Assembly: GCA_036496285.1 (NCBI GenBank)
Contig: DASXLI010000025.1
Location: forward strand, 15,336-79,335
DNA from: DP-19 sp036496285
GTDB taxonomy: Bacteria; Desulfobacterota; Binatia; UTPRO1
Length of the DNA: 64,000 nucleotides
Reading direction: 5' to 3'
The position numbers and the translations under genes are program-made. The notes under the pieces are model-generated. The model was not told the DNA's origin. It searched no databases and saw nothing but the letters and a program-made list of their open reading frames with translations. Each line of letters opens with the position of its first letter. Positions within the stretch are counted from its first letter, which is position 1. Positions 8,621 to 15,798 of the stretch are shown piece by piece.

Positions 8621-9255
8621 CAGGAGCCTCCTCGCATTGCATCGACGTTGTAGATCGTCGCCGGCACCTGGACGTTCCAGCTCCCCAGCCACTGGAGGTA
8701 GGCCACGAGCCCCAGGGCGCGCGCCGTCGGCCGGCGCTCGGCGTCGAAGAACCACGGATAGCTCGGCATGACGGAGTACGGCGCGACCATGCGCGGATCG
8801 TAGAGGTGCGCCATGTGCCAATCGTTCGAGTGCTTGCCGGACTCGCGGATCAGATCGGGCCCGACGCGTCGCGTGCCGAAGAGATGCGGGAGATTCATCA
8901 TGTTCTGGTACTCCTCGGGAGTGGAGACGGGACCGAAGCGGAGATCCTCGTTCGAGACGGGGCGGACGAACTGCGAATGGCAATGCCAGCACGCCTCGGC
9001 GATGTAGTTCGCCTTCCCGAGCTCGAGCGCGCGCGCGAAGCTCTCCGGTGAGACGGTGCCGAAATCGCGCTGGAACTCGGCGGGGTAGTCCTCCGCGAGC
9101 TGGGCGAACTCCGGCGGGATGGTCTGCGCGATCTCGGCGACTGTCGCCACGTGCTGCTTCCGCAGGGTGAGCACCGGCATCAACCCCTGCAGGAAGAAGC
9201 CGAGCAGGAAGGTGATGATCCCGGCGATGAGGAAGCTCGCACCGAATCGTTCCAC
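8620..9255 (-). CDS. ccoO: cbb3-type cytochrome c oxidase subunit II (CcoO)
   Basis: This 211-residue protein has an N-terminal membrane helix and one c-haem motif, 'CWHCH', followed by 'SQFVRP' as in CcoO/FixO. The distal segment 'TRRVGPDLIRESGKHSNDWHMAHL' is also typical of CcoO, and Met in 'SVMPSYPW' is the likely axial ligand. It delivers electrons to the CcoN binuclear site on the periplasmic side. The start is GTG at 9255, with GAGG upstream, nine bases after ccoN. Confidence 0.92.
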   Translation of the reverse strand: MERFGASFLIAGIITFLLGFFLQGLMPVLTLRKQHVATVAEIAQTIPPEFAQLAEDYPAEFQRDFGTVSPESFARALELGKANYIAEACWHCHSQFVRPVSNEDLRFGPVSTPEEYQNMMNLPHLFGTRRVGPDLIRESGKHSNDWHMAHLYDPRMVAPYSVMPSYPWFFDAERRPTARALGLVAYLQWLGSWNVQVPATIYNVDAMRGGS

Positions 9256-9264
9256 GTTCGCTCC

Positions 9265-10677
9265 TCAGGCCCGCGCCGTCGCGGCGAGCGCGACGTCCGC
9301 GGCGGTGCGCGGCTGTCGCGCCGTCGACCAGAGCGCGTAGAGAAAGAACCCCTGCCCGGTCACGATCAGCAGGCCCGCGACGGTCCGCGCCCACCAGAAG
9401 GGCATCGAGGCGACGACCGACTCGCCCCAGTGGCTGAGCCCGGCCCAACTGTAGCCCTGCACGACTCCGGCAGCGGTCAGATCGATGACCATCACGACGA
9501 GGCCGATGAACGTGAGCCAGTAGTGGACGGTCAGAAGCCGGGGATTGGCCCACGGCCGCCCGACGGCGCGCGGCCACAGCTCGACGAACAGCCCCATGAT
9601 CCAGAAGCCGAAGACGCCGAACATCACCATGTGGGCGTGCGCCACGACCCAGTCGGTGAAGTGGATGATCTTCTGGAAGGTCAGGGTCACCTGGAACGCG
9701 CACTGGAAGCAGGTGACGGCGTAGAGGACGAGGCCGGTGAAGAACCAGCGGACGGCGAGGTTGCCGCGGATCGCGTCGGAGCGGCCGTGCAGCGTCCCGA
9801 AGAAGTTGGCGATCACCGTGATCACGACGATCTCGACCGCGATCGTCGCCACCACCGCGCCGTACTGTGCGTACATCGGGATCGGGCTGAAGAGGAAGTG
9901 GTGCACGCCCTGCATCGGGTAGAAGAACGCCAGGCCCCAGAAGCCGATGAGCGACAGCGCGTGGCTCCAGACCGGCTTCCGCAACAGGAGCGGGATGAAG
10001 AAGTACATGAGGCCGATGCCGATCGGCGTGACGAACAGCCCGACCAGATCGTGGATGTAGAGGCCCGTGATCGCGGCGCCGGCGGTGCCCGGCACCCAGA
10101 ACTGGGGCAGGTAGTTGCCCATGAAGTACACGAGGCCCGTCCAGGCGAAGGCGGCCAGGAAGTACCAGAGGCTCACGTAGAGCCCCTGCTCGCTGCTGCG
10201 GAAGATCGGCGTCGAGAGGTTGATGACGAGGAGCACGAGCCCGACCACGACGAGCGGGTCGACGAAGATCGGCGTCTCACCCCACTCGATCCCCTGCCCG
10301 TAGCCGGCGAGCTCGCCCGCCACCGTGAGCACCATGATGAGCTGCCACGCACCGAAGATCAGCCAACCGAGCGCATCCGAGAGGATCGGACGCAGGGTGA
10401 GGCGGGGAATGGCGAACAGCATGCCCGCGATGAAGGCGTTGGCGATGAAGCCGTACGCCGCCATGTTGGTGTGCACCATGCGCACGCGGCCCGGGGACAG
10501 CCACTCGACGCCGGGAAACGGGTAGATGTTGTTGAACTGGAAGGCATACGCGAGCCCGCCGAGGAGGCTCACGGTGAACCAGAGCGCGCTCGCGGAGAGA
10601 TGCCAGCGCATCAGGTCGACGTTGACGAGCGGGCGCCGTCCGGCATCCGCGGTCATGGGTAGCATCGTGGGCGTCAT
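9265..10677 (-). CDS. ccoN: cbb3-type cytochrome c oxidase subunit I (CcoN)
   Basis: This haem-copper oxidase catalytic subunit has 470 residues and about twelve membrane helices. Haem and copper ligand regions are visible: 'VHTNMAAYGF' (low-spin haem), 'YIHDLVGLF' (CuB His), 'GVHHFLFSP' (CuB His pair) and 'WVVAHAHMVMFG' (haem His residues). The start at 10677 overlaps the stop of the dihaem cytochrome (ATGA); longer in-frame extensions read through that gene. CcoN reduces oxygen to water at high affinity and pumps protons. No adjacent CcoG or CcoS is present. Confidence 0.92.
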   Translation of the reverse strand: MTPTMLPMTADAGRRPLVNVDLMRWHLSASALWFTVSLLGGLAYAFQFNNIYPFPGVEWLSPGRVRMVHTNMAAYGFIANAFIAGMLFAIPRLTLRPILSDALGWLIFGAWQLIMVLTVAGELAGYGQGIEWGETPIFVDPLVVVGLVLLVINLSTPIFRSSEQGLYVSLWYFLAAFAWTGLVYFMGNYLPQFWVPGTAGAAITGLYIHDLVGLFVTPIGIGLMYFFIPLLLRKPVWSHALSLIGFWGLAFFYPMQGVHHFLFSPIPMYAQYGAVVATIAVEIVVITVIANFFGTLHGRSDAIRGNLAVRWFFTGLVLYAVTCFQCAFQVTLTFQKIIHFTDWVVAHAHMVMFGVFGFWIMGLFVELWPRAVGRPWANPRLLTVHYWLTFIGLVVMVIDLTAAGVVQGYSWAGLSHWGESVVASMPFWWARTVAGLLIVTGQGFFLYALWSTARQPRTAADVALAATARA

Positions 10678-11456
10678 GGGCGATCGTCTTTCTTGGCGGG
10701 GGTCGCGCGCAGCGAGATGATGTACGAGACGAGGTTCCAGGCGTCGCCCTCGCGGATGTTGTCCCCGTCGGGCTCGCCGAAGATGTCGGCGTAGGACGGC
10801 ATCGCCGTGCCGCCGACCCCGGTCATGAAGGTGCGATACACGTCCTGCACGGTCGGACCGCTCTTCAGGCGGCCCTTGGTGAAGTCGAACGGCCGTTGCG
10901 GGTTGCCCCACACGTCGGGCGGGAGCTGCTGCGCGGACGGACCGTCGCCGCGGCCGCCGTCGCCGTGGCAGGTCGAGCACTCGAGGAGCTGAAAGAGCTC
11001 GCGTCCGCGCTGCACGGCCTCCGGCTTGCCGAAGGTCGCGGGCAACGGCGGGATGTAGATCGACGCGCCGGCGCCGCGCGTGTCCCAGTCGGGAAAGAAG
11101 CCCTTCACGTACTCGAGCACCGCGATGCGCTCGCGCTCGGTCAGGAGCGCCCAGTCCGGCATCGACGTGCGGTACACCCCGCGGCTGATAATCTTGTACA
11201 GGTCCTCATCGGTCGGCAGCGTCCCGCTCGGCGTCGAGCGGAACTTGAACACCCCGCTCGTGAAGTCGCGCGGCTTGGTGATGAGCATCGACGCGGCGAC
11301 GCCCTTGCCGTCGCCGTGCTCCCCGTGGCACCCGACGCAGTAGCGCGTGTAGACGAACGCGCCTTCCGTGCGCAGGATCTGCCGCTGCGTCTGGTCGGCG
11401 CGCGACGGCGTCGCCGCGGCGAGGAGGAGCGCGAGCGCGAGGGCCGTGCGCCTCAT
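10674..11456 (-). CDS. Dihaem c-type cytochrome (CcoP-like role)
   Basis: This 260-residue exported protein begins with a signal sequence ('MRRTALALALLLAAATPSRA') and has two c-haem sites, 'CVGCH' and 'CSTCH'. Each is followed by a class I cytochrome fold with a Met ligand region ('TSMPDW', 'TAMPSY'). It precedes ccoN with a four-base overlap, so it probably supplies electrons to CcoN-CcoO in place of the usual membrane-anchored CcoP. No clear transmembrane anchor follows the signal peptide; it could be a soluble c4-type donor or be held by the first operon protein. Confidence 0.85.
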   Translation of the reverse strand: MRRTALALALLLAAATPSRADQTQRQILRTEGAFVYTRYCVGCHGEHGDGKGVAASMLITKPRDFTSGVFKFRSTPSGTLPTDEDLYKIISRGVYRTSMPDWALLTERERIAVLEYVKGFFPDWDTRGAGASIYIPPLPATFGKPEAVQRGRELFQLLECSTCHGDGGRGDGPSAQQLPPDVWGNPQRPFDFTKGRLKSGPTVQDVYRTFMTGVGGTAMPSYADIFGEPDGDNIREGDAWNLVSYIISLRATPAKKDDRP

Positions 11457-12061
11457 TGCGCGGTCACCGGCCGATACGGGACGAAGCGTCCGAGCGGCTG
11501 CAACACGCCGAGCGTCACGCCGTAGATAACGTGGGTCAGGGCCGCGATCCACGCCGGCATGAGCTCGAGCACGTACGGCTCGCCGACCAGGCGCGGCTGC
11601 AGCCACGCGATCACCACGTAGAAGTTCACCACCCACAGGATGAGTCCATAGAGCGCGCCGAACATGATCTGCACCGCCGTCCGACCCGGCACGAGGTAGT
11701 TCACCAGCACGTGGAAGACGGCGCCGGCGAGCGCGCCGACCGAGAAGTGCACGACCGCGACCAGCATGAAGAAGTTCAGGTCGTCGGTCGTGAGGGCGCG
11801 GGCGCCGAGGAAGAACGTGCCGTAGACGCGCAGGAGGCGCAGCGGATCCTGGCTGATCAGGACCGAGCCGATGATGTGGAAGGCAAAGCTCACGAGGCTG
11901 CCGAGGATGCCGATCATCGTACCGGCGACCACGTAGAACGTGAGGTAGAAGCCCGCGGGCGGCCAGGGCACCGGTACCGGCGCGTCGCCGAGCCGGGATT
12001 CCAGCGCGGCGATCGCCGCGCGGTGCTGCTCGATCTCGTCGATGATGTCGTCGTTCGGCAT
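11453..12061 (-). CDS. First gene of the oxidase operon: four-span membrane protein of unknown family
   Basis: This 202-residue protein has a short acidic, helical N-terminus ('DDIIDEIEQHRAAIAALESRL') and about four membrane helices. It opens the cbb3 operon and overlaps the dihaem cytochrome gene by four bases. I do not recognise the family. It could anchor the soluble dihaem cytochrome or be an oxidase subunit peculiar to this lineage. The start at 12061 has no visible ribosome site, which matters because the sigma54-like element just upstream predicts almost no leader. Confidence 0.7.
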   Translation of the reverse strand: MPNDDIIDEIEQHRAAIAALESRLGDAPVPVPWPPAGFYLTFYVVAGTMIGILGSLVSFAFHIIGSVLISQDPLRLLRVYGTFFLGARALTTDDLNFFMLVAVVHFSVGALAGAVFHVLVNYLVPGRTAVQIMFGALYGLILWVVNFYVVIAWLQPRLVGEPYVLELMPAWIAALTHVIYGVTLGVLQPLGRFVPYRPVTAQ

Positions 12062-12077
12062 CGCGAGCGAACGATGA

Positions 12078-12092
12078 GCAAGCGCCCTGCCA
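12078..12092 (-). promoter_or_regulatory. Sigma54 -24/-12 promoter of the cbb3 operon
   Basis: The minus strand reads TGGCAGG, GCGC, TTGC and then T. This differs from the consensus TGGCACG-N4-TTGCW at a single base. The predicted start of transcription is about 12066, only five bases before the ATG at 12061. A perfect palindrome lies about 65-80 bp further upstream, a normal distance for an activator site. Confidence 0.6.
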
Positions 12093-12155
12093 TCACGCAT
12101 GGATGCGCGGCCACGCCGCGTCGCGGCGTTACGGGGTGATTGCGGCCACAGCCGT

Positions 12156-12171
12156 TTCCCAATGCTGGGAA
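12156..12171. promoter_or_regulatory. Palindromic candidate activator site upstream of the cbb3 operon
   Basis: TTCCCA-ATGC-TGGGAA is a perfect six-base inverted repeat with a four-base spacer, in the 211-bp gap between divergent genes. A second half-site, TTGGGAA, lies at 12196-12202. The spacing to the sigma54-like element at 12078-12092 suits an enhancer for an NtrC-type activator, and one such gene lies 3.7 kb away. The match of site to regulator is inference. Confidence 0.45.
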
Positions 12172-12272
12172 CGATCCGGGCCGGCGCTCTCAAGATTGGG
12201 AAGCCGCGCATTCCGATCTGCGTCGCTTGCGCCCCCCAGAGGTGGCCGTTTTCGTGCATGTACGATCGCGAC

Positions 12273-12605
12273 ATGCACGAGGATCACGGCGGCTTCATCG
12301 GCGGCTTTCCCGAGCGCGGGATCTGGACGCCGCTCGAGCTCGGCCGCGGGCAGTTCTTCGCGATCCTCGGGCTCTCGCTCCTCGTCTTCATCTTCACGGA
12401 CGGAGCGGTCTGGCGGCACGTCACCGACCCGCACACGCTCCGCATCGCGGCGAGCTACGGCATCATCCTGCCGCTCGTGTGGGCGGCGCGCTGGCGCAAC
12501 GGCGCGCCGGGCGCCGGCGGCACCCTCGTCGCCGCGGCCGTGATCGCCGCGATCAAGCTCGTGCTGACGGCGGGCCTGCTGGTGCTGCTGGCGCTGGCGC
12601 GCTAG
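12273..12605 (+). CDS. Small three-span membrane protein of unknown function
   Basis: This protein of about 110 residues has an N-terminal His/Gly-rich start ('MHEDHGGFIGGFPERGIW') and three predicted membrane helices. It is divergent from the cbb3 operon and converges on the TauE-like gene, whose stop codon shares the same CTAG with its own. An in-frame ATG at 12258 would add five residues; neither start has a ribosome site. I do not recognise the family. Its position suggests a respiratory accessory role. Confidence 0.6.
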   Translation: MHEDHGGFIGGFPERGIWTPLELGRGQFFAILGLSLLVFIFTDGAVWRHVTDPHTLRIAASYGIILPLVWAARWRNGAPGAGGTLVAAAVIAAIKLVLTAGLLVLLALAR

Positions 12606-13294
12606 CGCGGCGCGGCCAGCGTCGCGACGTGGACGTGGTGGGCGTGCGGCAGGAGATCCGCGCCGCGCGCCAGCGTCAGGATGCCGAACACGAGCACCAG
12701 GACGGCCGAGGCGCGGGTCAGGCTCAGCCGGACGGTGGGGCGGGCGAGCACGCGCGCGAGTCCGAGCGCCAGCATGGCGGGAATCGTCCCGAGCCCGAAC
12801 GCGAGCATGGTGAGCATCCCCTGCAGGACGGAAGCCGTCGCGGCGGCATGGGCCGCGAAGGCGTACACGAGCTGGCACGGCAGGAACGCGTTGAAGACCC
12901 CGAGGGCGAGCGGCGCGGCGGGCGACTGCGAATGCATCACGCCGCGCAGGAGGCGCCCCACCGTGGCGCCGGCGAGCGCGGCGCCGCGCCGTCCGATCCC
13001 GGTCGGCACGCCGAGCATGTCGAGGGCGACGAGCACCATCACCGCGCCCGCGCCGATCGCCAGGCCGCGCTCGACGGCACGCACGGGCGCCACCCCGACG
13101 AGCGCCGCGCCCGCGCCGCCCGAGAGCGCGCCGATGAACACGAGCGCCTGCAGGCGTCCGAGATTGTAGAGCACCTGGCGCACGACCGGGCGATGCCGGC
13201 TTCCCGCGATCGCCAGCGGAAAAGCCCCGCACATGCCGACGCAGTGCAACGAGCCGGCGAGCCCACCGAGAAAGATCGCGACGTACGTCAGCAT
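12602..13294 (-). CDS. TauE/DsbD_2-like membrane protein, likely metal or redox maturation factor
   Basis: This 230-residue protein has about six membrane helices and the N-terminal signature 'GLAGSLHCVGMCGAF' with its Cys-X3-Cys, the hallmark of the sulfite-exporter TauE/SafE or DsbD_2-like proteins often found beside cbb3 oxidase genes. A second cysteine lies in 'NAFLPCQLVYA', and the C-terminus is His-rich ('HAHHVHV'). In related loci such proteins are linked to copper handling for oxidase assembly. I infer the same here from position. Confidence 0.75.
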   Translation of the reverse strand: MLTYVAIFLGGLAGSLHCVGMCGAFPLAIAGSRHRPVVRQVLYNLGRLQALVFIGALSGGAGAALVGVAPVRAVERGLAIGAGAVMVLVALDMLGVPTGIGRRGAALAGATVGRLLRGVMHSQSPAAPLALGVFNAFLPCQLVYAFAAHAAATASVLQGMLTMLAFGLGTIPAMLALGLARVLARPTVRLSLTRASAVLVLVFGILTLARGADLLPHAHHVHVATLAAPR

Positions 13295-13325
13295 CGACGT
13301 CCTCAGCTCGCGCGGCGACGCCGCG

Positions 13326-14585
13326 CTATGCCGCCCCCTCGATCGGCAGGCTGATGGTGAACGCCGTCCCGGCGCCCGGGGCGCTCTCGACGGCGATCGT
13401 TCCGCCCATCCGCTCGACGGCCATCTTGCAGAAGACGAGCCCGAGGCCGATGTCGTCGCGGTGCGCCCCCTGCATGCGCTCCGGCTTCGCAAAGAGGTGC
13501 GCCTGCTCCTCGGAAGACATGCCGCGGCCGCCGTCCCGAACGTGCAGCAGCACGCGGTCGCGCTCCAGACGCGCCCCGAGATCGATGCGCGATGCGGCGC
13601 TGTGGCGGATGGCGTTCACGACCAGATTGTTCAGCACCCGGCGGAGCAGCCAGCGGTCCGTCACGACGATCGGGATACGGCCGGCGTCGACGGCGATCAC
13701 CTGCCCCGCCATCTCCGCCGCAGCGTGATACTCGGCGCTGCACTCGCCGAGCAGCGCGCCCAGGTCCACCGGCTCGAGCCGCAACTCGAGCCGCCCCTCG
13801 CGCATCTGATCGATCTCGAGCAGGTTCTCGATCATGCGCATGAGGTCGCGGGCGCTGCGCTGGATCTGCTCGAAGTGCCGGCGGCTCGGGTCGTGGTCCT
13901 CGCCCCGGCGGAGCGCGAGCTGGGCCACCGCGAGGATGCCGCCGAGCGGCCCCTTGAGATCGTGGACGATCATGCCGGTGAGGTCGGCCTTGGCGCGCTC
14001 GACGCGCGCCTTCTCCGCGAGCGCGTGCTCCGCGACCTCCGCCATGCGGCGGTAGTCCTGCGCCAGGACGCGATCGACGTAGCCGCTCATGATGTAGGAG
14101 TCGATCGCGAGCCCCATGTCGAGGTAGACGACCTTCATGAAGGTCTCGAGCAGGGCCAGGAGCCGGTCGGGGTCGTCCGGGTAGCGCTCGCGCAGGCGCG
14201 TCGCGAGCAGGCGCACGTACAGGCGATACGTGCCGAGATACCACTCGGGGCGCAGATCGATCCGCGCGTGCGCCGCGCCGACCCGCAGCCGGCTCTCGAA
14301 GTAGCGGAGGTCGAAGTCGCCTTCGAGCATGCGGAGGAAGTAGTCGCGCTGCAGGACCTTCAAGCGGGCGATCTGCTCGTCACCCCCGAGGACGCGGCGC
14401 GTCTCCTCGAACGCGATCAGGTGGCGGTAGAAGTCCTCGACGATCCCGTCGACGTTGTCCTCGGCGAAGGCACGCAGCTCCTCGAGGCGTGCCTCGTCCT
14501 CGGGGCCGAAGCCGAGGAAGGCGAGCCGCCGCGCCCTGCTGGTCTCGTCGAGCCCGGCCTGCGCGAGGAGATCCCCTGACGCCAT
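13326..14585 (-). CDS. Globin-coupled histidine kinase (oxygen sensor)
   Basis: This protein has 419 residues from the ATG at 14585. Residues 20-180 form a protoglobin/GCS domain with distal Tyr53 in 'DFYRHL' and the proximal haem ligand His106 in 'RVGAAHARIDLRPEWYLGTY', the family hallmark. It is followed by a DHp helix with phospho-acceptor His208 ('MIVHDLKGPLGG') and a complete HATPase domain (N-box Asn320, 'DGGRGM', 'GLGL'). There are no membrane helices, so it should sense intracellular oxygen or another diatomic gas. It lies between the oxidase genes and the NtrC-type activator, which is its most plausible partner. A GTG at 14624 is an alternative start. Confidence 0.88.
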   Translation of the reverse strand: MASGDLLAQAGLDETSRARRLAFLGFGPEDEARLEELRAFAEDNVDGIVEDFYRHLIAFEETRRVLGGDEQIARLKVLQRDYFLRMLEGDFDLRYFESRLRVGAAHARIDLRPEWYLGTYRLYVRLLATRLRERYPDDPDRLLALLETFMKVVYLDMGLAIDSYIMSGYVDRVLAQDYRRMAEVAEHALAEKARVERAKADLTGMIVHDLKGPLGGILAVAQLALRRGEDHDPSRRHFEQIQRSARDLMRMIENLLEIDQMREGRLELRLEPVDLGALLGECSAEYHAAAEMAGQVIAVDAGRIPIVVTDRWLLRRVLNNLVVNAIRHSAASRIDLGARLERDRVLLHVRDGGRGMSSEEQAHLFAKPERMQGAHRDDIGLGLVFCKMAVERMGGTIAVESAPGAGTAFTISLPIEGAA

Positions 14586-14630
14586 CGCGCCCGCGTTGTA
14601 CCATTGTGCTCGCGCGACGACCACGCGCCG

Positions 14631-15644
14631 CTAGTGCGTCACGACCGGAACCGGCTCCGCCTCGAGCACCTTCTCGTCCGACGCTTCCAGCGCCTCGTAC
14701 TGGAGGATGCCGAGATCCTCGAAACGGCCGCGCAGCCAGCCGTCGAGCAGCCCGAGCTTCTTCACGTTGGGGACGATGTTCGAGAACAGCATGCGGCGGA
14801 ACTCGAGCATGCTCGGCGCCTCGAGGGCATAGCGGCAGCACTCGTCGGCCGGCATCCCCATGCGCTCCCAGACGTCGCGCGCCAGGAAGCGGTCGCGCAT
14901 GAGCACACACGCCTCGTACGCGAACTCCTGGCGCTCGCGGATCTCGGGGGCCGTGAACTCCGTGCGGTAGAAGTCGCGCAGGGAAATCACGCCGAAGGCG
15001 ACGTGGCGCGCCTCGTCGCGCATCACGTGGTACGTGAGGTCCTTGATCAAGGGCTCGTTGGCGTAGGCGCGGATGAAGCCGAACGCGGAGAGCGCGAGCC
15101 CCTCCACCAGGATCTGCATGCCGAGGTACTTCATGTCCCAGCGCCGGTCGGACAGGATCTGGTCGAGCAGCGTCTTCAGGTGCGGGTTGATCGGATAGAC
15201 CTTCTCGAGCTTCGTGCGCAGGTAGCGGTCGTACACCTCGACGTGCCGCGCCTCGTCCACGACCTGCGTCGCCGCGTAGAGCTTGGCGTCCATCACCGGC
15301 ACGACGTCGACGAGCTGCGACGTCGCCAGCAGCGCCCCCTGCTCACCGTGGAGGAACTGCGACAGGATCCACGACATCGACTCGTGACGCAGGTTTGCGC
15401 GCTCGCGCGTCGTCAGCCGGTCCCACATCGGCGAGCCGTAGATCGCGATCTGCGAGTCGGGCAGGTTCTCGGCCTCCGGCTCGACGTTGCAGCTCCAGTC
15501 GAGCGTCGTCGCGCCGTCCCACTGATCGCGCTTGGCGTTGCCGTAGAGCCGCCCGAGACGGGCGTCCCGATGGCTGTAGTCCCACGTGAACGTGGTGTCG
15601 AAGCTCGTGCGGATGGTCTCGACGTCGCTCGGCATTTGCAGCAT
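14631..15644 (-). CDS. Ferritin-like diiron-carboxylate protein
   Basis: This 337-residue all-helical protein carries a full set of diiron ligands: Glu101 ('HGEQGAL'), Glu131 and His134 ('DEARHVEVY'), Glu181 ('LVEGLAL'), and Glu211 and His214 ('DEARHVAFG'). The two EARH repeats are typical of ferritin-like oxygen-activating enzymes related to R2-like and AurF-like proteins. The specific reaction is unknown. The start at 15644 follows AGGAGG. A sigma54-like promoter lies 39 bp upstream, and the sigma54 activator gene is next door, so the protein is probably induced in the same redox or oxygen condition as the oxidase. Confidence 0.8.
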   Translation of the reverse strand: MLQMPSDVETIRTSFDTTFTWDYSHRDARLGRLYGNAKRDQWDGATTLDWSCNVEPEAENLPDSQIAIYGSPMWDRLTTRERANLRHESMSWILSQFLHGEQGALLATSQLVDVVPVMDAKLYAATQVVDEARHVEVYDRYLRTKLEKVYPINPHLKTLLDQILSDRRWDMKYLGMQILVEGLALSAFGFIRAYANEPLIKDLTYHVMRDEARHVAFGVISLRDFYRTEFTAPEIRERQEFAYEACVLMRDRFLARDVWERMGMPADECCRYALEAPSMLEFRRMLFSNIVPNVKKLGLLDGWLRGRFEDLGILQYEALEASDEKVLEAEPVPVVTH

Positions 15645-15682
15645 CCGGCCTCCTCGGACGAAGGGTTTGGCGGCTCGAACGT

Positions 15683-15697
15683 GCAGCCGCCGTGCCA
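15683..15697 (-). promoter_or_regulatory. Sigma54 -24/-12 promoter of the diiron protein gene
   Basis: The minus strand reads TGGCACG, GCGG, CTGC and then A, a single mismatch to TGGCACG-N4-TTGCW. The predicted start near 15671 leaves a leader of about 27 bases that contains AGGAGG. Upstream, the palindrome ATTCCGAGGAAT and a GGAATTCC stretch lie at about 15750-15785 and could be activator sites. Confidence 0.6.
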
Positions 15698-15798
15698 TGC
15701 GTTCCTGGAGGGATTGGTGCGCGTTTCCAGCTACTTCCGGGCGTGGGATTCCGAGGAATGAGAGCGGAGCGGGCCGGGAATTCCGACCGCTGACAAGC

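Noticed and set aside
12243..12257. A plus-strand TGGC-N8-TGC sequence before the 110-residue membrane gene
   Set aside because: The -24 box matches at only four bases, and such partial matches are common by chance in GC-rich DNA. I did not list it as a feature.
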